This document shows, one piece after another, positions 24,099 through 36,886 of a DNA stretch of 64,000 nt. A program made the position numbers and the translations under genes. The stretch is taken from contig JAPVLO010000179.1 of NCBI GenBank assembly GCA_027257055.1, positions 1-64,000 on the forward strand. The letters run 5' to 3'. Below the pieces are notes generated by a model. The model saw only the letters and a program-made list of their open reading frames with translations, was not told the DNA's origin and made no database searches. The stretch is from Cephalopachus bancanus (Eukaryota; Chordata; Mammalia; Primates; Tarsiidae). The first letter of the stretch is position 1, and each line of letters starts with the position of its first letter.

Positions 24099-24250
24099 TT
24101 TTCTCAGTCTTTTACCTTGAGTCTATAGTAGCCTTTGTTTGATAAGTCAATCTCTTGAAAGTAACAGATGTTTGGGGGGGGGTGTTTATCCATTCTGTCA
24201 ATGTATATATTATACACGGGGCATTGAGACCGTTATCTTTAAGTCTTACT

Positions 24251-25270
24251 AATGACATGTAAGGTTATCTGCACAGGCTCAAGGCATCGTGAGTGACCAC
24301 AGTGGCTTGGATAGTGGTGTTAGTTGGGGTCTGGGATTACAGCTTCCCCAAAGCTGAGGTATCAGGTTTGTTGGGCTGTGCTGTTAACCTCCAGCCAGGA
24401 AGTGGTACTTGTGGGAGGGAGCCAGCTGCAATGGTGGCTGTGGGCTTTGTACTTGACCTGTGTTGCTCCAAGGAGGTGCCCAGCCACCCTAGGTGATAGG
24501 GCTGTTGGTATTACTCAAGTTCTCTGTCTGTTTTGAGCCATCAAGGAGGATTCAGGGGGAAAGAGCTCAAGTATCCCACTTGTGCATTCTTGGCTACCCC
24601 AGTGGGAATTGGGAGAGAGTTTCCAGTCAATGGGGTAACGCTGTAGTGGTGAGGCTGCAGAAAAGTGTTTACTGGGAGTTAGAGGTTGCTATAGCAAGGA
24701 TTCCCATGGCTCCCTGCTTTCTCCTGAGGCAGTTTGCATCCAGTGTCAAAGTGCAGTGGGCCTCAGGGCTCAGGTGTTCTCAGGGTAGCCTACCCCAGCC
24801 AGGAGAGTCTGGGAAAGTGGAGTTTGCCCTTGAGGCCTGTTCCCTCCCAGGCTGGCTAGAAAGTAGCCACAAGCAAGGGTTGAGTTCCTAAGATACGGTG
24901 ACCACTCTACGTAGCACCACTCTACGTAGGCTTCAGCAGAGCTTGACTATGGGTAAGGCAGCTTTTCCTGAGGGACTGAAATCCCACAAGGCTCAGCGGG
25001 CCCTCCAAGTCTTTGGAAGGAATACAGAATTCCTGAATTCCCCTCACTCACCTTCCCTAATGCATCTGTGCCATGACCAAGTAAAAGTCTGGCCAGTTCT
25101 GACCCAGGTCAACTGATTTTTCTCTTCTTTGCATTATGTGGCTATCATCACTTATTTGATGAGTTTTAGGGTACACCGCCAGTCTCATGTCTCTTGGGTG
25201 CTGAAAAAACTATCTTGGTTTACTCCACAAGAGAAACACACTCCACCTGCCTCTAGTCATCCATCTTAAT
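24251..25270 (-). other. GC-richer stretch, possibly an L1 5'UTR
   Basis: About 1 kb of G/T-rich sequence directly beyond an antisense old L1 ORF region, where that element's 5' part would lie. No protein similarity was seen in frames of up to 132 codons. A 15-bp unit, accactctacgtagc, is directly doubled near 24,902-24,930. L1 5'UTR is an inference from position and composition. Confidence 0.35.
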
Positions 25271-26209
25271 CCAATCCTTGGTCTTTCTCATTATTTACAG
25301 AAAAAAAAAAGGCAGAAGTTGCAGCTGCATGCCATGTGACTCAGGACACAGAGTCACATTCCCCTCAAGGCTCAAAATAATTTAAAGTTCCAGCAGGTTT
25401 AAGTTTGAATTATTTACTTTCACAAACTTTAAAAATGATATGGCCTTTCTGCCAAGAGAATTGCACTTTGTGAAATCCCCTAGGCACTAACCTTAGGAAG
25501 ATTCAAATTTCAACTCAGTCTCTGGCTTGTAAGTGTCCCATCCACAAGGCAATACTTGTGTGACCAGAAAGTGGAGCTCACAGGCAAAAGCTCCCACGGG
25601 CAGCTCCCACTGGCAGCTGGGACCACAAAAGACACATCTGCTTGGCGTCCTGCCCTTGGCCATGCTCCAGCATCCACGGTGTTGTCCCATTTTATTAACT
25701 TCTAAAGGCTAACTAACTACAAGATTCAGCTCCATTCCTAGGAAAAGCAATTACCAGTTATTATTACATTTGAGGTTGTTTGAAACTTCTGTGAAAGAAA
25801 AATCCAACTGTGACCTTGGGGAAATTAATTTTAGGAAACATGATTTGAAAAGGTGATAATTATATTTCAAGAATATTGCTGACCACTGGCATTGAAATAA
25901 GCTTTTTTCCCCCCCTTTCACAAAGATTTTTTTGACATTTTTGCCTCTGGGGAATTTCATTCTTGGCAACACATATAAAAGCATTAAACTGAAAAAAGTT
26001 GACATTCTAAGCATTTGAAGTTTGGTTTTGATTCCTTAAAAAAAAAAAGGGTGAAGCACATAAAAGGGAAGGGAAAGGCCATTTAACATCATTAAAGTAT
26101 CTTTGAAAGTTTTATGGGCTTGTGCAGTGGAAACCTGAAATTAAATAAAAACATGTTTCAAAATGATGGAATGTGGGGATTTCCCCCAACATTCTACCAT
26201 GTTAGGCAA
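25271..26209. other. Unique intergenic DNA
   Basis: No exon, RNA gene or confident repeat. Short A- and C/T-runs only. Confidence 0.5.
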
Positions 26210-26343
26210 TTTTTTTTTTTTTGTAGAGACAAGGTCTCACTATGTTGCCTAAGATAGTCTCAGACTCTCCTGAGCTCGAGCAATCCTCTGCCTCGACCTC
26301 CCAAAGTGCTGAGATTACAGATGTGAGCTACCATGCCCAGCCC
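26210..26343 (-). mobile_element. Alu left monomer (FLAM-like)
   Basis: Only the left-arm sequence with its T-rich tail ('tgtagagacaaggtctcact ... accatgcccagccc'), so an old free monomer or a truncated Alu. Confidence 0.8.
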
Positions 26344-26504
26344 AATAACAGCTTTCTAATTTTAAATGATAGATTCTAAAAAAAAATAAGATGAACTACC
26401 TGTCCAGACATAAAATGCTGTAGTATACTAAGGGAAAAAGTAAGTGACAGAAAAATAAGTTCAACAGGACTTTTATATTTTAAAATTATATTTCATATTT
26501 TAAA

Positions 26505-26559
<55 letters not shown>

Positions 26560-26751
26560 ATGGTTTAACAAAAGTAAATGGGATCATACTGTCAACCTAA
26601 AAATAAAATTCAGAGAGTCGAGCTCTCCAGAATAAATGAATTTACTTGGGAATATGCAAAAGATTGCAATTGGGGATATGTGTGCTATGATGGATCATTG
26701 GCATATCCAGAGGGATCAGAAAAAGGGAACTCTTTAAAAATTTTGTTATGA
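26344..26751. other. Unique DNA around the (TG)n tract
   Basis: Apart from the microsatellite I see no gene or repeat. Confidence 0.45.
26507..26558 (+). repeat. (TG)n microsatellite
   Basis: About 25 perfect TG units. Confidence 0.98.
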
Positions 26752-26886
26752 ATGGGTCGTGCTCTGTCAACCAGGCTGAAGTGCAATGATGCAATCATGG
26801 CTCACTGCAGCCTAGAATTCCTGGACGCCTGGGATTCTCCTGCTTCAGTCTCTCAAAGTGCAAAGATTACAGGCAGGAGCCACCAC
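26752..26886 (-). mobile_element. Old Alu monomer fragment
   Basis: Antisense right/left-arm-like sequence ('gctctgtcaaccaggctgaa ... attacaggcaggagccacca'), ~135 bp, well diverged. Confidence 0.75.
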
Positions 26887-28464
26887 ATGAGCATGCATGG
26901 TAAAAATAGTATATCACAGCTGAAAGGGACTAGGATGGTCTTTATTCCCTTGAGGCTGCTGAATAGACTATGTGCTATACAACTTCGTTTTGACTGCGAT
27001 TCGTCACATGAGGTAAAGTGTGGAATTTTCCACTTATGGTGTCATGTTGATGTTCAAAAGTTTTGGATTTTTGAGAATTTTGGATTTCAGATTTTTAGAT
27101 TGGGTAAAAACTCAACTAGTATAGTAATATTTGAATAAAGAAATGAAAAGTATTACTTAAGGAGTATGAACCTAGAAAGTTAAGTATCAGCATACTTGCT
27201 CCTGAAAATTCAGTGAAATCAAATGCAAACAAAACCAGCTAACATCCTTGTGAATAACACTGTTTAGTTTTTTTTAAATGCCTAAAGTAGTGATTTGCAA
27301 ATGTGGACACTGTTAATATTGTCATGAATTGTATCAGACTTTGTCCAAAAAAGTATTTGTTTCTACACTACTACCATGGAGAGAGTTAAGACAAATGAGA
27401 CCTGACCTAGTATGCCATTTTAAAAATGTACTAGATGTTACAGTGTGACCTTTCAGTTCTAACAGCATGGGCTGTTAGAACGGAGACGATCAAATTCCTT
27501 GGGCTAGGATGCAAAACAGAGACATCTTGCCATTTGTCCTCATTTGCTCTAAGTACCCACATTGTTCTGCATGCCTGAGTTTTTGGATGTCCCAGGGACT
27601 GGCCTTTGTGTAGCACTCCAGTGTTTGTCATGCAAATACAGTTTTGCTTTAAACATGAGTTCAATGTGTTTGTTGCTCACAGATGCCTTGTTTGTTTGTC
27701 ATGCAAACCTAGCTTTGGCAACCCCATGGATTCCGCAATGGGTAATGCTGTTAAACACAGGAGCTGGTTAAAACGTTTTTTGTACTCTTACTTCCAGCAT
27801 TATTTTTTGGCATTTGCCAGTGTCAAGTTTTTAAAATAATTTTCCAGCTGTTGAATGGAGTTTCTACTTCTTAACCCCAAAATTTGCAACTTGAAAGAAT
27901 GCTTGACCCAAGGGCTTCTCTAGCTCCCATGGCTTTGCATATTAATAATTTGCCCAACACATTTTGACTCCGGGTTTTGGAAATCTGTGCCCATCTCTGA
28001 TAACAAGTTATTGTTCTGTGTATGACTTCCATTTGACACACAAAAATGTATAGATCCTGTCTGGAGATACATGGAATCTTTTTGAGGAAGTAAAATATTC
28101 CCAGAGCACAGAGAGTCAGAAGCTTACTGAATTCACAAAAAGCTGTGGCACTTTGGCATATGCAACTGTGCAACTGCACAGGCCACAAGACACCCTGAGT
28201 GTGCACAGGCACATTGTACTTTGTCCACCTGGCTGGAAGCAGCACCCTACTGCTCGATTCTCTGATGCATATAATTCACCAGAGTTCATCGTTCTCTGGC
28301 ATTTACAACACACTGGTGCTAATAATGTTGGATTAAAAAATAACTCGCAGACAGTTAACATGTCCAGACAATCATGCGTCATGGGAAGTGGTGATACTGG
28401 CTGAGGCTTGCATGGATTTGTGATTCATGCTGTCATGGTACAATCTACATTTTTGCATACTTAC
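26887..28464. other. Unique intergenic DNA with one medium-reiteration relic
   Basis: 27,005-27,120 ('ggaattttccacttatggtg ... ggatttcagatttttagatt') belongs to a dispersed repeat I have seen in primate DNA but cannot name. The rest is unassigned; frames of up to 128 codons show no homology I recognise. Confidence 0.4.
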
Positions 28465-28708
28465 CTTCTTTTTAAAAAAAAATTTTTCTTATTTTAAAAA
28501 TGTGGGGTACAATTCAGGGTTAGGTATACAAATATTCGTTGTGCAGTTACCCTTGTTGATGAGGTGTGCCCCTCCTTCCCCAGGCAGATTTCAACTACTG
28601 TCAATCCCACCTCCCCTCCCCCTCCCCGCAGTTTCCAACTACTGTCAATTCTTTTCTTATAATATTATGGTAGTTGTTCAAGGTCCACTTATGAGTGAGA
28701 GCATGTGA
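28465..28708 (-). mobile_element. L1 3' end fragment
   Basis: 3'UTR block ('gtacaattcagggttaggta', CCCCTCCCC-rich middle) plus the very end of ORF2 sequence. Strongly 5'-truncated. Confidence 0.88.
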
Positions 28709-28922
28709 GTTCTTATTTCAAAAGGAGAATCTTATTTCCCTGGTAGAGGATCACTACTTTAGGAAGCAACAAAGAAAATCTAGAAGAAGCTGAAAAGGAG
28801 ACAAAGGGGGAGGAGGCCCCAAATAAGAATTTCCTACTTTCTCCAGTGAATCAGATTTGGAAGTCATGGTCTTCCAAAGGAAAATCGTTATTAAATTCAA
28901 GCCCACTGTTTTAAAATAAGCA
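28709..28922. other. Short unassigned stretch
   Basis: Purine-rich, no repeat or gene recognised. Confidence 0.4.
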
Positions 28923-29345
28923 TTACTAACTGCTGCTCACACCTGTAATCCCAGCACTTTGGAAGTTGGAGGCTAGAGGATTGCCTGAGCCTGGAGGAGA
29001 CCAGCCTGGGCAACTTGGCAAGCCCTCATCTCTACAACAAATTAAAAAAATTAGCCGGGTGTCATGGTATGTGCCTTGTAGTTCCAGGTACTTGGAAGGC
29101 TGAGGTGGAAGGATCACCTGAGCTCAGGAGTTCGAGACCAACCTGGGCAACATGGCAAGACCTCATCTCTACAATTAAAAAAAAAATTAGCCAAGCTTGG
29201 TGGTGAACGCTTGTAGTTCAGCTACTTGGGAGGCTAAGGCAGAAGGATTGCTTGAGCCCAAGAGGTCAAGGCTGTGGTGGCTGTAATTGTGTCACTGCAC
29301 TCCAGACTGGGTGACAAAGTGAGACTCTGACTCAAAAATAAATAA
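28923..29345 (+). mobile_element. Three-arm Alu (left - chimeric - right)
   Basis: About 420 bp instead of ~300. After a left arm and linker, a right arm starts (about 29,053). At GAGCTCAGGAGTTCGAGACC (about 29,120) it switches back into left-arm sequence, runs to a second linker and then a complete right arm ending at 29,335. This looks like recombination between homologous arm segments. Confidence 0.85.
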
Positions 29346-29949
29346 ATGAACAAATAAATAAGCATTACTAATTGCTTTGCCACATAATGGCCTGTAAACA
29401 TGTAAATGTTTGTGCCACCAGAAACCTGCCAAACTTCCCTCCAAAGGGAAACAAGATTTTTAGCAGTTGGACAAATTGCCCCAAATTCCTATTCACTTCC
29501 CCTTGAGAAAACAGGCCTTTCAGAGCCCCTATGCCACTATCAGAGAGGTCTCTGAGACAAGCGGTACCTGGGAAGCAGTGGATAGGCCACCGACACAGCT
29601 CCTTCTGGCAAGGAAACACGTCTGTCAGTCTGACCTTGCTGCTCTTTGCATCTCTCTCGTGCCTCCTCTCCTGTTTCAGCCACATGAGCTAGGGCTTCTG
29701 GAACAAACATGCATCAATCTGCTGTGAGCCAGGGAAGCTGCGTGCCAACGCTTTTCTGCCCCCCTGTGTTTTTAAGAAGTTGCTAGCCCAAGGGTCCCCA
29801 TTTCCTCATGTGTCAGTCGAGGAGTTGGATCCAGCAGTGCCTCAGTCTTGTCCCCTGAGGGTCTCCAGTGGCAGAGGGGAGTCAACCCACCCAATGGACT
29901 GGAGATGTGGCCAAAGAACTTTGCCAGCAGTGGGAACACACTGTGACTG
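29346..29949. other. Unique intergenic DNA
   Basis: No gene or clear repeat; both strands show short open frames (86-105 codons) without recognisable similarity. Confidence 0.45.
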
Positions 29950-30382
29950 GTTGTGCTTGACTGAATGTTGGCTCCTCAGAGGTGTCCACATCCAAATCTT
30001 CTACAGATAGGACCATATACGGGTAAGGGACCGTGTTGATGTAATTAACTTCAGTGTCTTGAGACAGGGGAGATAATCCTGGCTTAACTGGGTGGACCTG
30101 ATGTAATCACAGCAGTCCTAAGAGGAACAAAGGAGGAGTCAGGGTTAAAGGAGGTGATAGGATAAAGGAATTGGAGTGACTCACTTTGAAGATGGTGGAA
30201 GGAGTCATGGGCCAAGGAATGCAGCAGATGCTGGGGACTGCCGACACCTTGACCTCAGCCCAGTGAAACTGACTTCAGGCATCCACTCTCCAGAACCAAA
30301 AGAGAATAAGTCTGTGTTGTTTTAAGCTACCAAGTTTGTGGTAGTAATTTGTTACAGCAGCAACAGGAAGCTAATACAAATG
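29950..30382 (+). repeat. Ancient MLT1/MaLR-like LTR
   Basis: Starts TGACTGAATGTTGG, has 'gggtggacctgatgtaatca' in the middle and ends 'gttgttttaagctaccaagt ... ttgttacagcagcaacagga ... ctaatac'. Ends and order fit a eutherian-wide LTR. Family name from memory. Confidence 0.6.
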
Positions 30383-30779
30383 ATATCCAAGCCCAGGTTA
30401 TTTCAACAGTTTCCCTAGTGCCAGAAATCCTTGCTCATAGATTCATTTTTTCCAGGCATTGCTAAACATATCAGAAACAATAGCAGCTTTTGGTTGGGTG
30501 TACAGCTATAAAAGGCCATTTTTTTCAGTTAAGACAGGACACATGCCTGGGTGCTCATTTTGAAGCCCACTCTCCTGTCCCCTCTCCTATTAATGGCCTG
30601 ACTGCTTTCACTTTTTCTGTAAAGGAAGACAATGAGACAAAAAAATTGCCCACAAATGATGGAAGGTCAGTCGATAACCCCAGGGGACCTATGTCTATTT
30701 TGGGTCAGACTTGATCAAGAAAGAACAGAAAATTGTGACCCCAAGTGACATATACCATCTCTCCTCCTCAGTCTTTTCT

Positions 30780-30796
<17 letters not shown>
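30383..30796. other. Unique DNA ending in a (TTTTC)n run
   Basis: No gene seen. The pyrimidine run at 30,773-30,815 merges into the poly-T of the next Alu. Confidence 0.45.
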
Positions 30797-30811
<15 letters not shown>

Positions 30812-31053
30812 TGTTGTTGTTTTAGAGACAGGATCTTACTCTATCACCCAGGCTAGAGTACAGTGGCATGAGTATAGCTCACTGCAGGCTCAAGCCTCCC
30901 AACTAGCAGGCACTACAGGCATGCACCACCACACCTGGCTAATTTAAATTTTTTAAAAAATAGAGACAACATCTTTCTATGTTGCCCAGGCTAGTCTGGA
31001 CTCTTGCCCTCAAGTAATCCTCCTGCCTCTGTGAGCCACTGTGCTTGGCTTCC
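30797..31053 (-). mobile_element. Alu (older, internally deleted)
   Basis: Antisense, with missing pieces in both arms; ends 'gagccactgtgcttggc'. Confidence 0.88.
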
Positions 31054-31582
31054 TTCTTAGTCTTAACTGGCTTTGTCACTTAGTGAGTTAAGGGGCCAAT
31101 CCCTGACTCCAGTCTCACCCCCGGTTTTGCCCACTAATTTCTCTTGGAAAAATCTGATTTATCATAGGGAACTCTCATTTCACTCTTATCATAGTAACAC
31201 AAATTTTAAGAAAAAGGCAAAGTTTTGCAGTCTCTGACTAATCATTTTATGTGTGCTCTTAAGCAAATTAAATGTTTGTTTAAAATTTCAGGGCAACCTC
31301 CTCGGGTCCCCTCCCACTCTGGGAGCTCTTCTGTCCTCTCAATAAACCTGCTTTCTCACTTAAACAAAACATTCATTATGAAGCATTTCAAACATATCCC
31401 GAAGTAGACAGAACAGTGTAAGGAGCCCAAGTGACCCATGACCCAGCTTCCACAATGACCATGGCTGAGCCTATCTCACCCCTCCCCAACCCCTGCCACT
31501 GGAGCTTCTGAAAGCGAGTCCCAGACACCATATCGCTGCATGCCTCTGCTCCTCCCTAGAGGAATCTAAGGTATCTAACCAG
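31054..31582. other. Unique intergenic DNA
   Basis: The stretch near 31,360-31,540 ('cattatgaagcatttcaaac ... aagtgacccatgacccagct') resembles an old L1/L2 3' relic but is too diverged to call. Confidence 0.35.
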
Positions 31583-31872
<290 letters not shown>

Positions 31873-31948
31873 AATGAGTTCTTTTAACGAGGCTCCTCTT
31901 AGTTCCATACACACACAAAAAAATATCCTAGAAAAGCAGCATCCAAGC

Positions 31949-32234
31949 TGGGCTCGGTGGTTCAGCCTGTAATCCCATGCCTTTGGGAGGCTGAGGTGAG
32001 TGGATTGCCTGAGCCCGCGGGTTCGAGACCCGCCTGGGCAACTTGGCGAGACCTCATCTCTACAATAAATCAAAATGAGCCGGGTGTGGTAGTGCGCACC
32101 TGTAGTTCCAGCTACTTGGAAGGCTGAGGCGGAAGGATCGCCGGAGCCCAGCAGGTCGAGGCTGTGGTGACCGGAAGCGGCCTCTGCACTCCAGTCTGGG
32201 TGACAGAGTGAGACTCCAACTCAAAAAAAAAAAA
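31949..32234 (+). mobile_element. Alu (young local subfamily)
   Basis: Target duplication AAAAGCAGCATCCAA at about 31,934 and 32,234. Close to the local consensus. Confidence 0.96.
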
Positions 32235-32401
32235 AAAGCAGCATCCAAATAGATAGGCTGAAATATCACCATTTTATATGATTGTTGGTGTCTTTGGTGA
32301 GAAAAGTCTGATTGGACTGTGTACCAAGCACGTTGTAGCTCTATTAATATTTGTGGCTTGATTGATCCCAGAGCTATCTGAAGATGAATATTACTCACAA
32401 C

Positions 32402-32708
32402 TTAGTTTTTGTTTTGTTTTGTGAGTCGGGTATCACTCTGTCACACAGGCTGCAGTGCAGTGGTACAATGACGACCCACCACAGCCTTGACTTCCCGAGT
32501 TCAGGTGATCCTTCTGCCTCAGCCTCCTGAGTAGCTGGGACTACCGGCATGTATCACCACATCCAGCTCATTTTTTAAAATTGTTTTTGTAGAGACAAGG
32601 TCTCACTATGTTGCCCAGGCTCGTCTCAAACTCCAGGGCTCAAGCAGTCCTCCTGCCTCAGCCTCCCAAAGTGCTGAGATTACAGGTGTATGTCACTGCA
32701 CCTGGCCA
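32402..32708 (-). mobile_element. Alu (older)
   Basis: Antisense dimer with a (TTTTG)n tail and an older arm sequence (CCTCCTGAGTAGCTGGGACT), lacking the local diagnostic changes. Confidence 0.93.
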
Positions 32709-34304
32709 CAAATTGACTTTTAAAGAACCACTTGTGTCTTGGCTATACATAGAATGTAAGAACTAGAAGGGACCTTAGCATCCATCTAGATGAGCCCTAA
32801 AAAGTGAGGGGATCAAGGCCAGGGAGCTCAAGCTGGTAGCAGAGACAGGATTAGAGCCTGGTCCTCCTGCATCCAGCACTCCATCCACCATGTCTGCCAG
32901 ATCCTTCCAACAGCCGATTCACACTGGAGCACATGTGTCCTTAGACGTGCTATCATTGCCCATAATTGACGGCTGATCCTACTTCCTCATACATCTGCCC
33001 TCAGAGAAAGAATCCTGATGGAGCAGCCAATAGTGTGTTTTATGTGCCAGAGCCAGCAATAGAAACTTCTTCCCAGGATTCAAGGCGTTCTCAAACAGAT
33101 CTACCCACAAGACCCTGCCAGGATCCCGCAAGGGACTCTGTTTCTTTCACAGCACTCAGGGCGCCTTTTGGGCAGAGTGAGTTTGTGCAGCACTGCAGTG
33201 TTCGTGAAGCACTTTCACACCCAACATGTCATGTGTTCCTCCTCCTTTAAGGTGAATATCTGAAACCCTCCTTTCCATAAAATAAATGAGATCCAGACAT
33301 CCTAAGTTATCAGCCCAAGGATCTGCAGTCATCGAGAGTAAAGCTAGAACTTAAATGATGGTTTGGCCCCAAGCCCAGTTCCCTCATAGCACAGCTGGCC
33401 AAGCACAAAGGTCCCTATTTAAGGTGAACATACAAAATTTGACCACTGTATTGGAAGCCCATAAGCATAGTTTGTGTTTGTCCTGATACCACTTTTAATT
33501 TAGTAATTTTGGAAAGGGCATTTCTGGCAGAGGGGATCAACTGGGTATGTGGGGAGTTAGAAACAGTTCTATTCTGGAACATTAAATGGGAGTCAGGTGG
33601 CAGCAGGAGAGGGAGCTGAGAGGTAGGCAGGAGCCAGCTCACGGGAGAGCTTTGTGTACCCTGCAAAGAGCTTGGCGTTTATTCTCCAGGTAGGAGACAA
33701 GAAATGACCACGGACTGCTTTTAGTCAAGGAATGACATGAAGATGCTTGCATTTTACAAAGGTCATCTGGGTGGCCATGACGACAGTGGATGGAAAGTGC
33801 CGAGGAGGAGAGAGAAGGACCCACCAGCTGGCTCTGCTGAGCTGGCAAGCCATGGGGCGAGGGCATGGGTAGGAGGACAGGAACCCTGGCCCAGGTTGCT
33901 GCCCACTCCTAGAGTCCATAAAGGCCACTGTGAGTGCACCCATTCTCAATACTACAGTGATAATGAACAGATGTAGCACTGCTTTCCCATTTAACTTTTT
34001 TTACTGAAAAAAATGCTGACATAATGAATATACAGCAAAATGCACAGGTATTAAGTGTGCAGCCCAATGTGTTTTGACAACAGTGTAACCACCAGGATGT
34101 GACACATGTCATTGCTTTTGACTGACAGGTAACTCCAGGTAGGAACACTATGAGAAGTGAGCAACTTTTTCTTTCTTTTCTGCCATGTACTAAGACCTGT
34201 TGTTATGGACAAGGTCAAAATTATAGTCTTCTATTCATTTTCTCTAATCATTAGCATGACCCCGGAGAAATTACAAAAGGAGAAGGGTCAGGAAAAAGGA
34301 TTGA
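32709..34304. other. Unique DNA with ancient repeat relics
   Basis: 32,740-32,885 has an old SINE-like pattern ('gaactagaagggaccttagc ... acaggattagagcctggtcc'). 33,195-33,365 resembles MIR3 ('gaagcactttcacacccaac ... taaagctagaacttaaatg'). 33,540-33,860 resembles another ancient interspersed repeat (TTTATTCTC, 'aaggaatgacatgaagatgc'). No gene. Confidence 0.45.
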
Positions 34305-34612
34305 GGCCAGGCTTGGTGGCTCAGCCAGTAATCCCAGCACTTTGGGAGGCCAAGGCGAGTGGATTGCCTGAACCCGTGGGTTCGAGACCTACCCAGGCAA
34401 CTTGGCGAGACCGCGTCTCTACAATAAATCAAAAAAATTAGCCGGGCATAGTAGCGCTCACCTGTAGCTCCGGCTACTTGGACGGCTGAGGTGGAAGGAT
34501 CGTCGGAGCCCAGCAGATCAAGGTTGCGGCGGCCAGGAGCATGCCACTGCTCTCCAGCCTGGGCGACAGAGTGAGACTCCAACTCAAAAAAAGAAAAAAA
34601 GAAAAGAAAAAA
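34305..34612 (+). mobile_element. Alu
   Basis: Sense dimer, local subfamily, tail with A/G interruptions (AAAAAAAGAAAAAAAGAAAA). Confidence 0.95.
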
Positions 34613-35440
34613 AATTGAACACCAATGTAAACTCCAAGCAGGTGGTTATGAGCATTGTGGTGCATAACCTTCCTAACGCACAGCCTTACAACTGGACAGT
34701 GGCATGGGAATAGACAGCTTTGTGTCGGGGGAGAAGTTGAGCCTTGGAGATCGTGTGTGTTGTCAGGCAAAGCAGAAAAACATGACTTCTTGACAGCCAA
34801 GCATGAACAGCTAGAGCTCAAAAGACAATGGATATTCTTAGAACCTCCAAATTCCAATTGTGTTCACCCCAGGCAAGGACTTCTGACATAGCGAGAGCAA
34901 TGCCAGTCATATCCGTGGAGGCCAGCAATCAGGATGGAGACCAACCCCATGGCTGGAGCTTGGCGAGGTCAACAGTAGCCAGAGGGAGAAGCCAGCACAC
35001 AGTCACTCAGGAACACCACTGGGTTGCAAAGGGCTGGAGGGACAGACAGTGTCCCCACAAGGGGCCTGGACCCAGGGCTCCAGAAGGCCCGGGACTCCCT
35101 GCGTCAGGGTTTTGGGTCTAAGGTTAGAGTGACACTGACATATCTCCCTGTTGCTGTTGCCTGCTTTGAGAGCAGACATGTGACTCCATGAAAGTCGAAG
35201 GCATGAGGTAGCAAAAATGTGACTGGAAGGTCTCTGTCGTTCAATAGCCCTGCGAGATGGTTCAGCTGCAAGGCCATCATCACTTGAGTTATTACCAAAG
35301 TGCTAGGAATTTCTGTTTTGTTTTTTTTATCTTGATGACAGATTTGCTCTTTTTAAAATGCCACAGGAAAAAATACATCTGTGTTATGCTTCCTGCTTTT
35401 TTTGTAGCTCACTTCATGTTCTTTTGACAGTTCCAGTATT
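34613..35440. other. Unique intergenic DNA
   Basis: No gene or repeat recognised. Confidence 0.45.
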
Positions 35441-35732
35441 TCTTTTTTTTTTAGTCAGAATCTCATTCTATCACCCAGACTGGAGTGCAGTGGCATGCTC
35501 CCGGCCACGGCAGCCTTGACCTACTGGGCTCTGGCGATCCTTCCACCTCAGCCTTCCAAGTAGCCAGAACTACAGGTGCACACTACCATGCCTGGCTGAT
35601 TTTTTGATTTATTGTAAAGACTAGGTCCCGCCAAATTGCCTGGGTGGGTCTCGAAATCACGGACTCAGGCAATCCACTCACCTCAGTCTCCCAAAGTGCT
35701 GGGATTACAGTCTGAGCCACCGAGCCTGGCCT
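35441..35732 (-). mobile_element. Alu
   Basis: Antisense dimer; flanks share TCCA(G/A)T(A/G)TTTCT, fitting a target duplication. Confidence 0.93.
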
Positions 35733-36886
35733 CCAATGTTTCTAATATTGAAAACCTGTGTTTGGACCACTGCTAGAACTCACCCAGGGCCTGCTGGAAA
35801 AGCAGTAAATACCAGGGTGGAAGCTGGGAAGCCCCAAGGAAGGCAGACTGGAGAGCTTCACTTGACTCCGAGATGGGTTTTTGTGACAGATGGTACTTTT
35901 TCAGTAGGATGGCAGCGAATTGGACTTCGCTATGGTGATGACAGCTAATCAGAGGTTTGAGAGCCTTGCAAGGAAATCCTATAAAATTGTAATGATATTA
36001 TGAGAATGCTCACAATATATCGTCATTTTTTAAAAAAGGTATGCAACAACATAGCATTTCAATCTGATCCACTTTTGTAAGATAGAATATATAGTTACAT
36101 CTGTGTAAAGAAAAAAAGGTTAGGAGAACATAGTATTACTTATGTTTTTGGCTGTCATAAACAGAGACTCGCTGAAATTTCTCCAGAAGGAAGAGGCCTG
36201 TTGCAAGGATACGGGAAGAGCCATGGGCAATCATGACTGAGGATTGTTCTGGAATCAAGGCAGGTCTGGAGGCCTTGGCAGTAGGAGCCTATGCAGTGGC
36301 TTCTCTCTGCTGCAAGCCTGACCAGCTTCCTCATATTCCTTTCTGGATCTTTTCCCTTTCTTAGAGCTTAGACTTTCTTCCCTTCAGTTTTGGCCTACAC
36401 AGGACATCCCCACCCACTCCCCGTGCAATTAGATCTTTTCAGCTAAGTGCCTGCGGCAACCCTTCATTCTCTCAGAGAAGAACATCCAGGCTCACCATTG
36501 CTTGTGCCCAGCCTCCTTAGCTGCCCAGGTCATGGAGTTGGGCAGCCTGGGACACCTGAGCTTCCCGGCCTAGTGAGCAAGATGGCCAGGATTACTGTGT
36601 CTTGGTTCCTCAGGGCCAGCTGGGGGAGTCTTAGTAAAGAGCTGAAGGTGCAATCACCCCAAGTAATTCAAACGACTCAACAGGTGAACACAACTAAGCA
36701 TGAATGATAGAAGAGGATGCAGGCCCACGCTGGGGAACATGGGCGCTTTACCCCTGAGGGCTCCACGTCCAGGAGCGGCACCTCGAGCAGCCCACAGCTG
36801 CCAGATGCTCTCCCCACCACTGGCTGCCCTCCCCATCCAGACAAGGGCCTCCACCCCTGCCTGCCTGGCTGTCTGCTGACTACCCC
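35733..36886. other. Unique intergenic DNA
   Basis: No confident gene. Frames of up to 103 codons look random. Confidence 0.45.

Larger units (their letters stand above)
21850..24250 (-). mobile_element. Old L1, ORF2 region, with two Alus and a foreign insert
   Basis: Antisense ORF2 from the RT core (21.9 kb) to the endonuclease (23-23.8 kb), parallel to 8.3-10.0 kb of the other old L1. A non-L1 block at 22,058-22,195 interrupts the phrase 'gatattagggtaata ... catagaatgagttaggg'. Alus at 23,270 and 23,818 also split it. Confidence 0.78.

Noticed and set aside
24293..24891. A cluster of overlapping open frames (67-132 codons) suggesting an exon
   Set aside because: No recognised domain, no splice context; position and composition fit an L1 5' region better.
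26507..26558. (TG)n tract as a special regulatory signal
   Set aside because: Ordinary dinucleotide microsatellite; no supporting context.
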